64,000 nt of DNA from Anoplolepis gracilipes (Eukaryota; Arthropoda; Insecta; Hymenoptera; Formicidae), in assembly GCF_047496725.1 (NCBI RefSeq), contig NC_132983.1, forward strand, positions 4,627,501 through 4,691,500, written 5' to 3'. Below are positions 1 through 13,969 of this stretch, one piece after another. A program made the translations under genes and the position numbers. The notes below the pieces were generated by a model that did no database searches, was not told where the DNA came from, and was given only the letters and a program-made list of their open reading frames with translations. Each line of letters starts with the position of its first letter. Position 1 is the stretch's first letter.

Positions 1-251
1 ATCGTCGTATGTAATTAGTGACACGTGACGTAATTAGCGAGTCGTTAAAATCATATTTTAATAAGTCTCAATCGTATAATATATAAATATGCATTTATGC
101 GGTAATCTAAACCCCCGCGTTTGAAGTTAGTTTTTTGCATTAATTTACGGAATATTTTTGCAAATGTCAAATGAATTGTACCCTCGGGCGGCCAAGTTTT
201 TGCGCCATTTTTCCAACGCGATGTAATCGAATGTGCGTTCTTCTGTAATTA
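1..251. other. AT-rich window edge, no gene seen
   Basis: This short left-edge stretch is AT-rich with moderate CG content. No reading frame or RNA gene could be recognised. It may be upstream sequence of the candidate exon that follows. Confidence 0.4.
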
Positions 252-431
252 ATGTCGCGTCGGCAGTGTCGTGTAAAGTACCGTAAAATACCGCACGATC
301 GTCGTATTCGGGTAATTAGTGCGCATGTAATCGTAATTAACTGTGTTTTCGCGAGTGCCACGAAGAAGGAGCAAGTGCGAGAGGAGGAGGAGACCTGGGA
401 GGGTATCAGACAACGGTGGAGCAACCACGAG
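252..431 (+). other. candidate exon ending in a splice donor
   Basis: An open frame of 60 codons runs from an ATG at 252 to a good splice donor (CGAG followed by GTAAAT, intron starting at 432), in phase 0 at the donor. The second half encodes a charged stretch rich in Glu, Lys and Arg, and its base composition is richer in G than the surroundings. The frame also continues briefly past the donor. The product is not recognised. It could equally be an untranslated first exon of a gene running to the right. A possible acceptor (pyrimidine/GT-rich stretch ending TTACAG at about 571) followed by a short segment to a GTGAGT donor near 614 could be the next exon, but nothing confirms it. Confidence 0.22.
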
Positions 432-2270
432 GTAAATATAACATAAATTATTATTAGTATACATTGAAAATTCAGTGAAACGGAAAATTTAATTTGTACG
501 TGAACACTTTTCGAAATATTAATTATATTTTGGACATTGCTTTACTTAGGCATATTTGTGTGTGTGTTACAGATCAGTGTAGTACAACTCCGCTGCTGCG
601 CATCGTGTGTCAGTGAGTCTAAATTATGTTCTATTTCAATTTTGAAAGATAATGGATTTGTGAAAAATATATATAGTATAAAATGTATCTATAAGACAAG
701 AAATATTAGAAGATAATTTAAGAAAAAATGAAAATTCTTTCTGGATAATTATTAATATATCAAAATTTGCAATTATAACGATAACAAATGCAGTAATAAA
801 TATCTGTTCTTGTCAACTGTTTGACAAGTGAAATCGTTATTTATTCTGTTGTTATCGTATTTAACAAAGAAAGTAAAAATTTAAATTAAAAATATGTTAT
901 AAGAATATCCTAGAAAGAGATGAATATCATATTCACAACTCTATTATCTTAAAATGGGTAGGATAAAAGAGATTAGTATGGATATTTAATCCTAGAAATA
1001 TACATATAAAAAATTATTTTTTTATTGTACAAACGCACATACCAATCGGAAGAAATAAAGATACGATTTTACATCTTTTACACTTTTTGCCAAACACAGA
1101 CAAGATTTTCAGGGAACATAATTAAAAGTACTATAAATAAAAGATATAATATATTAATATATATATATATTATACTATAATTTGAACAATTTTAGTTTCA
1201 AGTATGCATATTATAATAAAGAACAAATTTATAAATTTATCTCTTAAATAAACAGTGAGAAACGATGAGAAAAAGAAAAAAGTAAAATTAAACGTTTAAT
1301 AAATAAAATATATTTATATTAATACTTTAATATTTTTAGAATATAAAACTTTTATTTAAATATTTTCATGATTTCCATGATAAGCTTTGTAAGTGATGAA
1401 GACCAAAATAGATATTTGTCTGTATTTACGTAGAATAAAAATAAATTAATATTTATAACACAATTAATATTAAAACACAAAGTTGGGAAAAAATTTTACT
1501 ACATTACAGTATGCATTGCTTCTTTTTTTTATAGAATTAAAAATCTGCATTTTGCTTGCCCTCCTATATTTATCCAGGATTAAATATTATATAAATTGGT
1601 GCACACGAGAAAATAGTACTATTATGTCAATGTATATCTTTTATGAACATAAATAAAAGAATAAAAAATAATTTAATAATATTCCAACGAGATATTTAAT
1701 AAAAAGCATGCCAATGAATATTTAAGTCGTCTGTCTGAAGTATTTTTGTAATGCACTAGATTTAGTCTAATCTTTTATTAACCTGTCCATTTATTGATTT
1801 GATTATTGAAGATGAGATTGTTAGAAATAATATATGAAAACCACTTTTGACGATTATACTCGGTCTAACAATCGGTAAAATGCAACAGCATTTGTTTTGC
1901 AACTAACGCAGTTGCCTCTCAATATTATCATCGCACAGTACGTTGTAATAACGAGCGTCCGTCTTTTTTTTTTTTTTTTTTTTTTCGCTGAAAGAGAATC
2001 TCGCGCGATGGAGTGAGTTCCGGAAATTAGACGACACACGAATCTCAGCTCCCTTCGATATCGACATTCGTAATCTAATAATAAGCAGAGAGAAATTCGT
2101 TAAAATCATTATTTCACGATCCGTCGATCGTCCGAATTACAACATCGTGCATGCAATCAAGTAACAGGGCATTTTTGGATTAAGATACATTGAGATAGTA
2201 ATTGACTCTTCTCCAATTCTTTATATCATACATATACAGATATCAGATCTATACGCTCTTAAATATAAGA
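432..2270. other. AT-rich gene-free stretch
   Basis: No coding region is supported here. Apart from the possible small exon at about 572-613, the sequence is AT-rich, with poly-pyrimidine and A-rich runs and many short spurious frames. It could be intronic or intergenic. Confidence 0.5.
1964..1985. repeat. poly(T) tract, about 22 nt
   Basis: An uninterrupted run of T followed by CG-containing sequence. Reading frames across it on the minus strand are Lys-rich artefacts. Confidence 0.9.
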
Positions 2271-2300
2271 GATCGATATTAGAAAGAGAGAGGAAGGTAG

Positions 2301-2363
2301 AGATGCTTTCCTTGTCTGATTCTTCCCAACTGCCACCTGCGCAATCAGACAAGGAAGGCATCT
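2301..2363 (+). ncRNA. candidate microRNA-like hairpin
   Basis: Positions 2301-2321 pair with 2343-2363 over 21 consecutive positions. All are Watson-Crick except one G-T/U pair, and the loop is 21 nt. Outside the stem, about three further pairs (2297-2299 with 2365-2367) are followed by an asymmetric bulge of about 14 nt, and then 2275-2282 pairs with about 2367-2374. Arm and loop sizes fit an animal pre-miRNA. I did not recognise the arm sequence as any microRNA family I know, and the strand of transcription is unknown because both strands would fold. A chance or foldback origin cannot be excluded. Confidence 0.4.
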
Positions 2364-3473
2364 GTACTAATATCCTCTCTTACTAATACACGCGGTCTAT
2401 CTATACTATATATGTCCACTACTTAAAGAGAATGTACTACTTCAACCCGCGTCGCTGCGGTTCGGCGCAAACTTGTGCCGCTCAAAGTTTCCGTTTATTT
2501 CATCGAGTATGTATATTGTACGTCGTACGAGAGAGTGCAGTTGCGTTTCACGTATTTATTTATTTATTTAAAATGCATATAATAATCGTCGCGAGTGGCT
2601 TGCAAGTGACAGCGTCGTGTTGACGTAGTACACGTGATCGATTAGTGTCGGTGCGAATGTCGCGAGTAACTTACGCAAAGTAATGAACAATTGTGGTGCG
2701 AGATTAGTGTTTATGACTGTGCTTTGCGATTTGAACGATTTCAATGGTTCATATCCGTGTGCATAAATATCTCTACAAAAAGGCAGAGGAGCGGAAGAAA
2801 TGCGGTAACTCGAAGAGACAGTGCAGCGGTACTGGCGAGTGCAATTAATAATTGTCATAGATTAGCATGCATATATACATTGGTACAAAGCATTGTTAAA
2901 TTTTTCTATTTTTTGATAACTTGATATTGGTATTATACTGATCTCGTCTGTTTTGCACCGTTCTTGATGCGTTGCTGCAAAATTAGTTATTAACAAAAAT
3001 AATTATTAAAATAAAATTGATTATTGAAAATTAAAGTTAGATAATAAGAGGAATAAAATAAGATTAATTGATATTGGGAAAAGATTTATCGAAATACTGT
3101 TCTCTCTGTTTTTGTATCGTCAAAGTAATTAACTTTTTATTTTATTATTAAAATTATACAAATAATATAATACAATTCTAACTTTTTAATTAAAAAATAT
3201 ATTTGATATAAATATTACAACGTAATATAAAATATTAAATTTTACATTACTTTTTCTTAGTAAATATTAAAATATTAATTGCTTTTAATATACTTATTAT
3301 ATTTATTATATCTTAATATATAATTAGATAAATTTAATTATTTTACTTACGACAAGAGAAGATGAGAAAGCTTGATATCCTGTAAATCGATAGAATTATT
3401 TCGCCAATATCATGAATCGATGAATAAAAATTTTCCTAGAAAAATCTTGGTACTCTGACGAGTAAGAATTGTA

Positions 3474-3487
3474 CGGCCATCTACTGT
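3474..3487 (-). promoter_or_regulatory. CTCF-like motif
   Basis: Read on the minus strand this is ACAGTAGATGGCCG. It matches the animal CTCF core consensus CCASYAGRKGGCRS at 12 of 14 positions, including the central AGATGGC. Such matches occur by chance, so binding is only a possibility. Confidence 0.25.
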
Positions 3488-6400
3488 GCTCGATGTAATT
3501 CTTCTTCTTTTATTTGATAGATCTGTTTTGCAATGTAGTTCAATTGATTGTATTTGACAGATTCTGGTACATATTTACGGACTCGGGTTCATCGATCGTG
3601 TTAATTTTGCGCGCCGTCAATTTCGCGAAATATCATTTCCATCATTCGAGAAACTACGTACGTTTTCATATATACATAGTATTCGTTAAAAATCACCACA
3701 TCGCAATTATTTGTCATGTTATTTTTGAATCGTAACTATAGAACACAGTTGAAACCCGAAATATCAAACATTGTTGAAGTTTCTACTTGTGTTTGGAAAA
3801 TATTAAAACTGCGAATAATTAAAATTCGAGCAATACAATATTGACGTTGCAATTATGAATATAAAATATTTTTACTATTACATAAATATAAAAAGATAGG
3901 ATTTTATCAAATATTTATCACACTGCATAAATTAGGGTTTAAAATTGTGCAGAAATGATATGGTTACATATTGGATGGAGATATCTCATTTTATTTTATT
4001 TCAATTTCTACTCCATTTTATCTTAATTTTATTTTAATATCTGCTTTTTTATTATGTGTGTATCACATAGTTATTTCCACAAAGAAAACTGTTATGGAAA
4101 TGTTGTTGAAACTTTATGACACTTTTTATAAGAGATTTTTTCTATCTTTTAAATGAAAACTATATTATTAACCTATGTGAGAAATATTTTTAAAGTCTTT
4201 TTACATAAAAATCAGCATTATTTTCTATATAAAATATGTTGTTTGTAATTTCTAATTACATTCAACAAGTTTCATTTATCAGCACTAGGTTTTCATTATA
4301 ATTAAATAATAATGCTTTCTATGATGAAAAAATACAATTTTAGTAATATTTTAGTATACAATACTATGAAAAATACTATATTAAAAAACACAATAATGCA
4401 GAATAATTTTTTATGAATAATTTTGCCAGAGTTAATTTTGAAATGTAATGAGTGTAGGTGGAAAATGAACAAAAGAAATTGACCTGTATTTCTTGTTGCT
4501 ACTTCAATAGACATCTTTTATCACGTTTTTTTTCGCGTATTTAAAGTATGGAAAATTAAATTCGCCGAAATATATAATTAAAAATTTTTTAAATATATTT
4601 TAACTTTTATATAAAAGGCGTGAGAAGTTTTGTATTATCTTAAAAGATTCGCCTAAACCTTGCTATAATATATATTATACATATATATATTATGTACAAC
4701 TATAATATTAATTTCCTAAATGTTATTTTACGATAACTGATGAGCTGAAATTTTTTGAGTCAAAAAAAGGAGACAACAAAACAGGAAAACTATGACTTAC
4801 ACTCACGTTGGGTTCGCCCTCCGTCATGGTCCTCGAGTTTTCGTTACGAATGGGCGTCCTGTACTCACAGGAATAAAATCACTTTTCTCTTTCTCACCTT
4901 TTCTTCCCTTCTTTGTGCAGTCTCAATTTTCACTATCGGCCGATTTTCCGTCAATCGGCTCGAATTCAATAGATCCAGTCCATTAATCACTGTTTAGCGG
5001 TCGACACGAAAAACGAAACCTGTATTTAATTTTTCACGCAATGTCGCTTTGTATTCCAATGGGAATCGGATACAAAGTCGGATGTAGGGAAGAGGAAAAA
5101 TCGCAGGAATAAAGAGAGATAGAGGGTGCAAAAATTGTCAGCGACCGGAGCTGTGTTAAAATATTATATGTCACATATATACTGTGAGGGTGAGATTAAG
5201 AATAGAATGTATACATTCATATATATTGAGATGAAATCTGTCAGTCTGATGAAAAAACAAGATAACAATATCCGGGATTTTTCCTTCCTTTTACTTTGTG
5301 GTCTTTATTAAATAGCGAAAGATTTAAAAGATCATATGTCCATATACATATATATCGATTGCGGGAAAATTTGTGTGTACTCCATTCTTAATAAACATAA
5401 TTCGTTAAATGTACAATATATTAATCGACTGCTGAGACTATTAATTGTGAATAAAAACTTTTTAAAAACAATTTTTTTGTCGATAAATATTTTTCGTATT
5501 AAGAATTTTTAGCTTACATAAATCAGCCTTTGCTCTTTAGATTGAAATGATTGTATATTATTGTTAGAAAAGTACTATTTACGTCGAAAATCTTTCTAAC
5601 AATTTTTCAAAAACTAATGATTAAAATTAGAAAAGCAAACGCGAGTATTTTAAGATATGCTTCCTGATAAAGTTCTCGTGATTATTTTAAAATTGGAATT
5701 TTTGCTTGCGGATTATTTTTAAATTCTCGTGAAAATTTCAGTTGCATTAGCGCGAAATTAGCTTAAAAGTGCCTAAAAGTATTCTAATACATGGAAATCG
5801 CGTTTTATATGTAATGCTCTTTGATTCGTGAATCAAAAAGGATAAGCACGATAGGGCCACATTAAATTGGACACATTTTGATTCAGTTTTCAGTTCAATT
5901 CAAAATTTTATAGACATTTAATTCACGATTTGTAAAAAAGGAGAGAAAAAAAGAAATAAAAACTGAAACGTATTAAAAAATGGAATGTCATTTTGCGTAA
6001 TAAATGCTTCTATAGCGTTTTATTTCTATATCGCATTTAAAGTCTTCATTTTCGTATATGCATTATTATATATACCGGTGCCTCTCAATAATTCGATCGG
6101 AATAATGAATTAATTCGATATCCGCGCCATCGCCGGTGATGAAAGCCACGAGGTGATAGGAAAGTCCTGACATCGCGTTGCTCTTTGAACTCGTTTTTTG
6201 ATCGCGACTTTGACGAAGATATATTCCGCTTACGAACGCGCGCTTGTGCGTTCGATATTGACGTGACGAACTGTTTTGAAACTAAAAAAGAGGAGAAGAG
6301 AAAGGTGAAAAACATCCTATACAACCGCGCTATTCAAATCACCGCGATGTGGTACGATGTTCCGACGTGCGCCTTTCCACATCCTGAAAATTGTATTTCG

Positions 6401-9400
6401 CATACATGCCGACGTTTTTGATCAGTGACGACACAGTTGAAAAAATATTATTCTCAGTATATTTATTATGTAATGTTTCATTCTCTAGAATCTCAATTAT
6501 AAACTCAATGAAAAAAGCGCGATTCTTTATGCAGATTTTAATATGTTTTTCGACGAAAGATAAGATCGAGATTATTACATGAGCTCGCTTTGAGTAAGTT
6601 TTTTTCTTACGCAACAAATTACACGAGAATTGATATGACCTTACAAACGTTAATTATTTTAACGGAGAAAATAAAAATTTATCATTAATTTGTAATTTAT
6701 TACGCACATTGTGATATGTCAACAAAATTATCCTTAAACTTGCATAAATATTAAAATTATACTAACAATAAATGTGAATTATCAACGATTAAAATCGACA
6801 TCCATTAAGAAGCATGTTATAAAAAAATTGTATTAAAATAATGTTACTGTAACGCTTTAATAAGTTGGCGAAAAAAAGAATTTTGTTTTATCGCGCAAAG
6901 ATGATTGTTATTCGTAATTCGATGAGAAGTCGCCGGGATGTCACAGAGATGTAATTTTCCAACAAAGGTGTATTTCAGTCACCGATGATCGGCGGCGTAA
7001 CATATATTCGTTACACCTGCAGCGTGCGCAACAAAAAAGTTGAGCAAAAAGCGTAGCGAACTATTCAAATTGAAATCCTGCTCCAGTTCCACCTATACCA
7101 TATCCAGCCTTCCGTGGGTGTAAGCATGACAGTCCTAGTGATTAATTCCATCTCCAGATCAATTCGCGGACTCAATGCTCGTTTGTCACGCGACGTTTTC
7201 TCATTGTACGCCAGTAGCGAAATATCTATCAATCGAGAAATAAGATAACGAGAGAGCTTTTTTTTAAATTAAACCAATAGAATATCCGATAATTGATGAA
7301 ATAATTCTAAAAGGTAAAGGAATGATCAAACTATACAACGGCGGAAATTGTGTGCGCGTTGCAATAATACATATCGCTTGATATTTTTTTACGTGACAGA
7401 ATTATTAGCCATTATATCTAGAATATAAAAAAGGGTAACGTTTTATTTTTATTTGACATTATTATAATAATAATTACACATACGCAAAATTATACGCGTA
7501 TATTTACCGGCTGTTCGCGACATATATACATAATATATATGATCATGCTTTAATCTCCGTGACAACGTTATTATGATACGCGACCAATAATACGTGTACG
7601 TAAGAACGTAAATCACATCCGAAGGAATTTGACCCTTCGTGCCGCCCTTGCGACCGGCCATTCTTCTCTCGCTTTCTTATCCCTTCCTTCTCTTTTCGAC
7701 TCGTTTCTCTGCGGTGGTTCCACGATATTTCATTCTCGGTTCGCTACAACGTCTCTGCCCCTCGTCCACTCGAAAGTGAGGTGTTGTCTAAAGATAAGGT
7801 CGACAGGGCGCGTGTTCACAGGGCTCTCTCGGGTTAACTCGAGCATATTGTTCTGATGGAAGTAAATCGTCAACGCACCTGGTCATTTATTATTACGATC
7901 AAATGACAAATATACAAGGTCCCGTATTTTCACTGTAACATGTATATACCGAGATAGGATATGGTCCGAGTGTATGTAAGGTTTCGCTTGTATAGAGCGC
8001 GTGTACACGTCGTAAACACGCCGTCGTAATGTTATATGTGCAAATACATTATAGATTAGGTAGCCGTGTTTAACGCTAAATCGATAGCAAATGGACGAAT
8101 AAAAGTTTTATTGGTCAAAAATATCTTTTTTACTTTTGATATCGTGTGGCAAAATGTACATACGTATCCGTGATAACATGTTTTCGACACGATCTTTCCA
8201 TTAAAATGTTCATGAAAATGCATTACAGAATATGCTTTTGATTATAGAATTTTTATGTTAATTGTGTTTAAAATATACAGGCTTTTCATACATTTCCGTG
8301 CAATTTGTAACGAAATATATGTGAAAATAAAAACGTGGATTCGAAATTGAAAAGAAACATCGGTCAGTAAATTTGTGACGCAATTTACATTGCGATCGAA
8401 AAGAAGAGAAGAACACTTCAATCGGTTTCGGTTAAAACTCACACAAATACCCCGATTGGCCCGGCCGAATATTTAACGTGCAAACTTAATTTCGTAATAA
8501 AAATTTACGATTTTACATCTATAGCCCGCTCTTCGTCATTCCGGCTTTGATAATAGCTTACTGTATTATTCGCGTGTAATTATCAGTGTTTAACTTTGAA
8601 TGCATACTTCGAATTTAATACTTTGGCAACGAAAGTGGAAACTATTTGCTCGGACCGTTATTATGGCATTGATCACTCTGACCGGCTAGATTCGCTCGCC
8701 GCGAGAATAGCTTTCGAAGCACAGAATCGCCACGATTTTATCGAACGTAATAATGCAATTTGCCCAGCGACGTGCCTGTATTAATCGACGATACATGCTA
8801 CCATGATTGGGTGAAAATAATTTCGTTAGCCCCCGGGAAATCCTAGCGCGTGTTTACAGTAAACTCCCTTCGGTATTACTTTTAAATCGCCCATAGAAAT
8901 CGCAATTGACGCTCGATTTATCTGTCTTGGGAAATTTAAATGTCACATTTATCACATTTTAAATTTTAATTTTACTGGATATATTGTAAAAACAATATTA
9001 AATATAAATAATATTGAATACATTATATATATTCAGAAAATACACTCTCACACACATACACACACACACAGATTTATTACATTCAAATTTATAATAATTA
9101 AAATTAAAAGTTTAATAACAAGTCTAGTACATTTGATGTTGCTTAGTAAAAATTGATTTCAATTTTATCATGATGCAGGTAAATTAATTCCTAATTTTTT
9201 ATTGTGATTAAATATTCGTAGCAATTAAATATCAAATTATAAATCTTTGTTAATAAACTCAACTTCAAATATCAAACAAAGAAAAATTAAGATAAAGAAC
9301 TAATATATATATATTTTGACATTCTTATATCGTATAATTAATTTACGTATATAATTTAGACTTTACATTTAATTTCATTAAATTTTAATTGTAAAAATTA

Positions 9401-10368
9401 TATTCAATTATATTTTGAAAGCACAAATTTAAATATACGAATATTTCATAATGGTTTACAATATTAGATTAGGAGATGTGCAGCCTAATTTATTATTAAT
9501 AAATAATTATTCAAAATTTATCAGAAAAGCCTTTTTCTTTATTGAAAGTTATTATCATTATCGTTATCTATAATGTAAGCCATATGTATATAGAATTTAT
9601 TTTAATTACACATATGCAAACGTCGGGAGGATTGAGTGCATAATTGGAATTGTGATATCAGATTAAATGTCATATGCTATTTGAATGATACGAAATAAGC
9701 AAATAATTTGCTGATAAATAGCGCGTCGTCACAAAGCGCGATTGTCTTCTGATATCATCTACAATATTAATAAAATGATACAATTCAATATGTAGTACAC
9801 AAAACAACTGTTTGCATAAATAGATTCGTAATCTGTCATGATTAAGTAAGTATAGTAGATTGTTATTTCTATTTTTAACGAATAACAAATTTTGCCTATA
9901 TTAAATCGCTTATAATTACAATAAATAAATAATAAAATAATTACAAACTAATTTTATATACATTTAATAATATGCATACAACTTTAATAATATGCATATA
10001 ACTTTAATTATGATTCTAATTAAAATATAATCGCAATTATTTTCTTTTAAAATGCAAGTATGAAAAGACGAAAAATGATAGTATAATTTTATTCCAATTT
10101 CCATCCTTTTTACGGTTGTTCTTATTGTTCTTGAGATTTTTAATAATTTATCTTGTACACTTTTTTGTTACTGTTATTTTTTTAATCTAAGTTAAAAGAA
10201 ACAGATTAAATTCTACTTTGTGTCTGTAAACTTATTATAATGTCTTACTCATCTTGTCTATCTCTATGTCAGCTATAAATGTACATCCAGACAGTACGAT
10301 AACAACCAAAATAAACTTGTGGTAAATATAACTCTCCCGAAATGTGCCAAGAAACATCGTATCGAGGT

Positions 10369-10463
10369 CTATTCAGTTATGTAGATGGTGTTTAATAAAT
10401 AATCCAACGACTATGGTGGGCTATTCAGTTATATAGATCATGTTTAATAAATAATCTAATCAC
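10369..10463 (+). repeat. short direct duplication, period about 52
   Basis: A block beginning CTATTCAGTTAT at 10369 recurs at 10421. About 42 nt are shared with a few substitutions, including the common segment GTTTAATAAATAATC. This is a local tandem duplication with no coding content. Confidence 0.75.
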
Positions 10464-13400
10464 AGTCATAATTGTAACAAAGAGATGAGTTGTAACATCA
10501 CGTTTCACGCCTGTTATAAAAATATTTATACGTAAAATTATTATTTTAATGTAAAATACATAAAAAAAATTCATAAACAGAACTGTAACAAAAAAGTTTG
10601 CATAGTAATTTATTTGTATATTTATTAATTAAATAATAATGAAAAGAGAAATTAATTTACTATTTAAATGTATATACATTTATATACATATATATGCATA
10701 TATAAATATATGTAACTGAAAGATAAAAATTATTTTTAAAATATGTATATACTTTTTGACTTTTCAACTTTTTTAATTCCGTAATATCTTGTCTCACAAT
10801 CATTGTAATATCTCGTCTGGTATAATATCTGAAATTCTGCTCTCGTATGTATTTTGCTATTGTGGCACAGCTCCAACTGTACTTTCGCAATCGCAATCGG
10901 CAATGCTGTTAAAAAGTATGTGCAATTAAAATGGAGCAGGGATTTTTGCAATTTGCAAAGTGTCGAGTTTTCACGATGTTACCTTGGTTGCTTACTTTAT
11001 CTGTCGTGACCTCGATTTTCAAGAACGCATAATACCGCGGTATTAACGTATTGACCGTGAACGAGAAAAAGAAATTATCCGTACAAAAAGGTGCAAACGA
11101 GTCAAGACACACGGATGTATCGAAAGTCCGACCTTTCCTCGAGTACGGTAACTCTCTCACCTTCATATCATTCTATCGTATTGGCCTGTATAAAAATCCT
11201 TTCACGGCAATTCTACAATCGGAACCGGTTGGCCTTCTCGTATAATGCTTATAAATAAATTATTAGTCGCCATAAGACGAGACTTTTTCCTCTTTCAGAT
11301 AAAGAAATGCGATCGGATCCATCGACTTATTAATCATTACGTACATTTGACAAAATATTAAGAAAAGAATAAAAGAATGCGGTACGACTTTAGAGACTCT
11401 TTAATAAATATATAAATTAAAATAAATGTTATTTAGAAGAATAGTATTCATTTTGATTTTTTATTATGTTTCTATTAATAATAATCAATTCCATATTGAG
11501 ACAATGATCCGAATAGAAGCTAGATCTTTAGTAATTTTTCTTTTATTTTAATTATTTTTTTCACCTGAGCTTTCTTAATTTTTTCTGAGATTAATATTAT
11601 TTCATTTACAATTATAAATTTATTTCACTGACAATAAAATACATTAGTAAACGCGATAAAAATAATTCTAATTTTAAATCTAACATTATATTACTAACGT
11701 AAATATTAAATATACACACATACGCATATAAGTATAGTATAATATAACAAATATAATGCAATTTTTTAAATATATTTTAATAATAGTATCTCAAATTACC
11801 AAGTATAGACAGAGAAAGCAATAAATCATTCGCATTACGCATATTAAATTATTATATTTCATTCATGTTCATGTATGTGTGTCGAAAAACTTGTATATTA
11901 ATATGATAATTCTAAATCTAATATACTGATACGATTATAACTTACATTGTTGCAAATAAACTAAGTAACAATTTGACTTGCGAAATTCAGACTCAAAAAG
12001 AGAAAGGACCATAACAAAGCAATGATCGATTTCACCGCGCTTAATTATTTCGAGCCACGTGCAATCACATACGTGACCTACTTCCATATCGCCACTAAGC
12101 GTTGATATATGTCCAAGAGTCTTATTAAAACTATGAACTGCATAAAGTTTATTGCGTGGAAGGAAAACATATGGATTTGTCCAGATTTTTTCTTTTTTAA
12201 ACAGAGATAAACAATGAAATAGACAATGCTACAAGCTGAAATAATTTGAATTCAAACTGTGTTAGCAGAAATATTTTAATTAATTTTATTATATGAAATA
12301 AAAATACAAGAAAAATATAAAAAAAGTCTTCTTGCGTGAATAATAATATAAATACATATAAATAGATTAAAATAATAATAATCTCACGAATAATGCATGC
12401 GTTTTGTACGTGGACGGAAAAATAGATATTGAATAATGATAAATTTCTCAAAATTTGCACTTTTTTGTAGAGAATGTATTGTGACATTAGTTGAATTAAT
12501 ATTTATTAATTAACTGATTAAAATTGATAATTTTAATTTTTTTAGAGATATATGATATATAAATCAAATAATTACTTTGTCTTTCTAGTTTTTATGCACT
12601 TCCATAATACAGATATTTTTATTTCATTATAATATTTGCTTTTAATATAGAAAGATTATAAATTTATTTTGTTTCTTTTTCTTTTTGCTTCTAATTAAAA
12701 CATTACAATATAATGTAAAATATAATATAAAATAATTCGATAAAATAATAAATTACGAAGAAATTACTATCTAAAATAGATTGCACTATAATAATTATTT
12801 AGTCTCTTAATACTGTTATCCGATAATATGTCTCATTATTTCTTGTATTATAATTTCAACACAGAGACATTTTATATAATAAAAAACTTTGTCGCGTTGC
12901 AATGTGCGCGCTGTAAAATGCACCTTATACGTTATAATTTTATGTGTACCGACTGTGATTGCTGCAAAAATTGTTGTTATATTTACAGTCTTCTTTTAGA
13001 AATATGATTTATTTACTTGCGTAAAATACTTGCAACAATTTCTTACTTTTAGACGAATGCAGAAGGGTAAATTTACGTAATATCGATAAAGAAGATAGAA
13101 AAGGTAAATTCATAGATAATATAATAGTATCAAATATAAAATTCATGTTTCATAAACATTTTGCATTCATACTTGCATTTAAAGATCGGGATGCAGATTT
13201 ATAATTATCGTTTCGCAAACAGAATCACGATGCAAATTATGACGCTTACTCGCGAAGAGCGTACGCTCCCTTTAATTCGATATGTAACACTGGTTCAATG
13301 AGTTTAACTTAATTGGCGACTATTTCTCGATACCGTATCAAAACCATTAATCTGATATTCAGTTTGCATATTTAATGCACTTTTGCAATTCTCTCGTTGC

Positions 13401-13969
13401 TCTATTACGCTCGTAATTCGAAACGTAAATTGAAAGTGGCTTGACAAAGCTCGACGAAATTTTGTAAATTGCTACGGTCAACTAGGATTCCCGTGACAAT
13501 TGTATGTAGTAGCGATAGTGTTTTCGTGATCCAATCGAAATAACATATCCCCCTTCACCTGCGTGTTTAACTTTAAACGCGAATTAAAATGAATTCTCAC
13601 CAACGCAGATTTATCTCTCGTTTGGCGATGCGACTCTTTATTTATTTATGTCTCGACGATTTTAAACGTGATACTCTCACGTGCGATGACGACGCTAAAT
13701 TTACGCAAACATTTCGCGAAACGTGATCTCGAGCGAAATTTTGTTGCGACTCCTCTTAACCCGTTTATCGACGAGCGAACAGCGAGCGCGCGTTACATTT
13801 TGTATATAACTCGTATATTACAAAGTTAAATTTACTCGTAGCGAATGTGATGGAGAACGGTTATGTTAATATCGCTGAATTCAGTAGTGTCCGATTTCCG
13901 TGTACCTACGCTTGCAAACGCTCTAAACTCTCGTTGGAATGTCAACATGCATTCCTAAAATAATATGAG

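Larger units (their letters stand above)
2400..13960. other. long gene-free stretch, AT-rich with CG-richer islands
   Basis: No conserved coding exon could be recognised. Local CG-richer islands occur near 2440-2700, 4790-5100, 6110-6400, 7620-7850, 8600-8900, 11030-11240 and 13400-13930. Open frames inside them are short, carry no recognisable domain, and look like by-products of composition. The stretch also contains a (CA)n run near 9050, a duplicated block near 10369-10470 and a CTCF-like motif at 3474. It is probably intergenic or a very long intron of an unseen gene. Confidence 0.5.
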
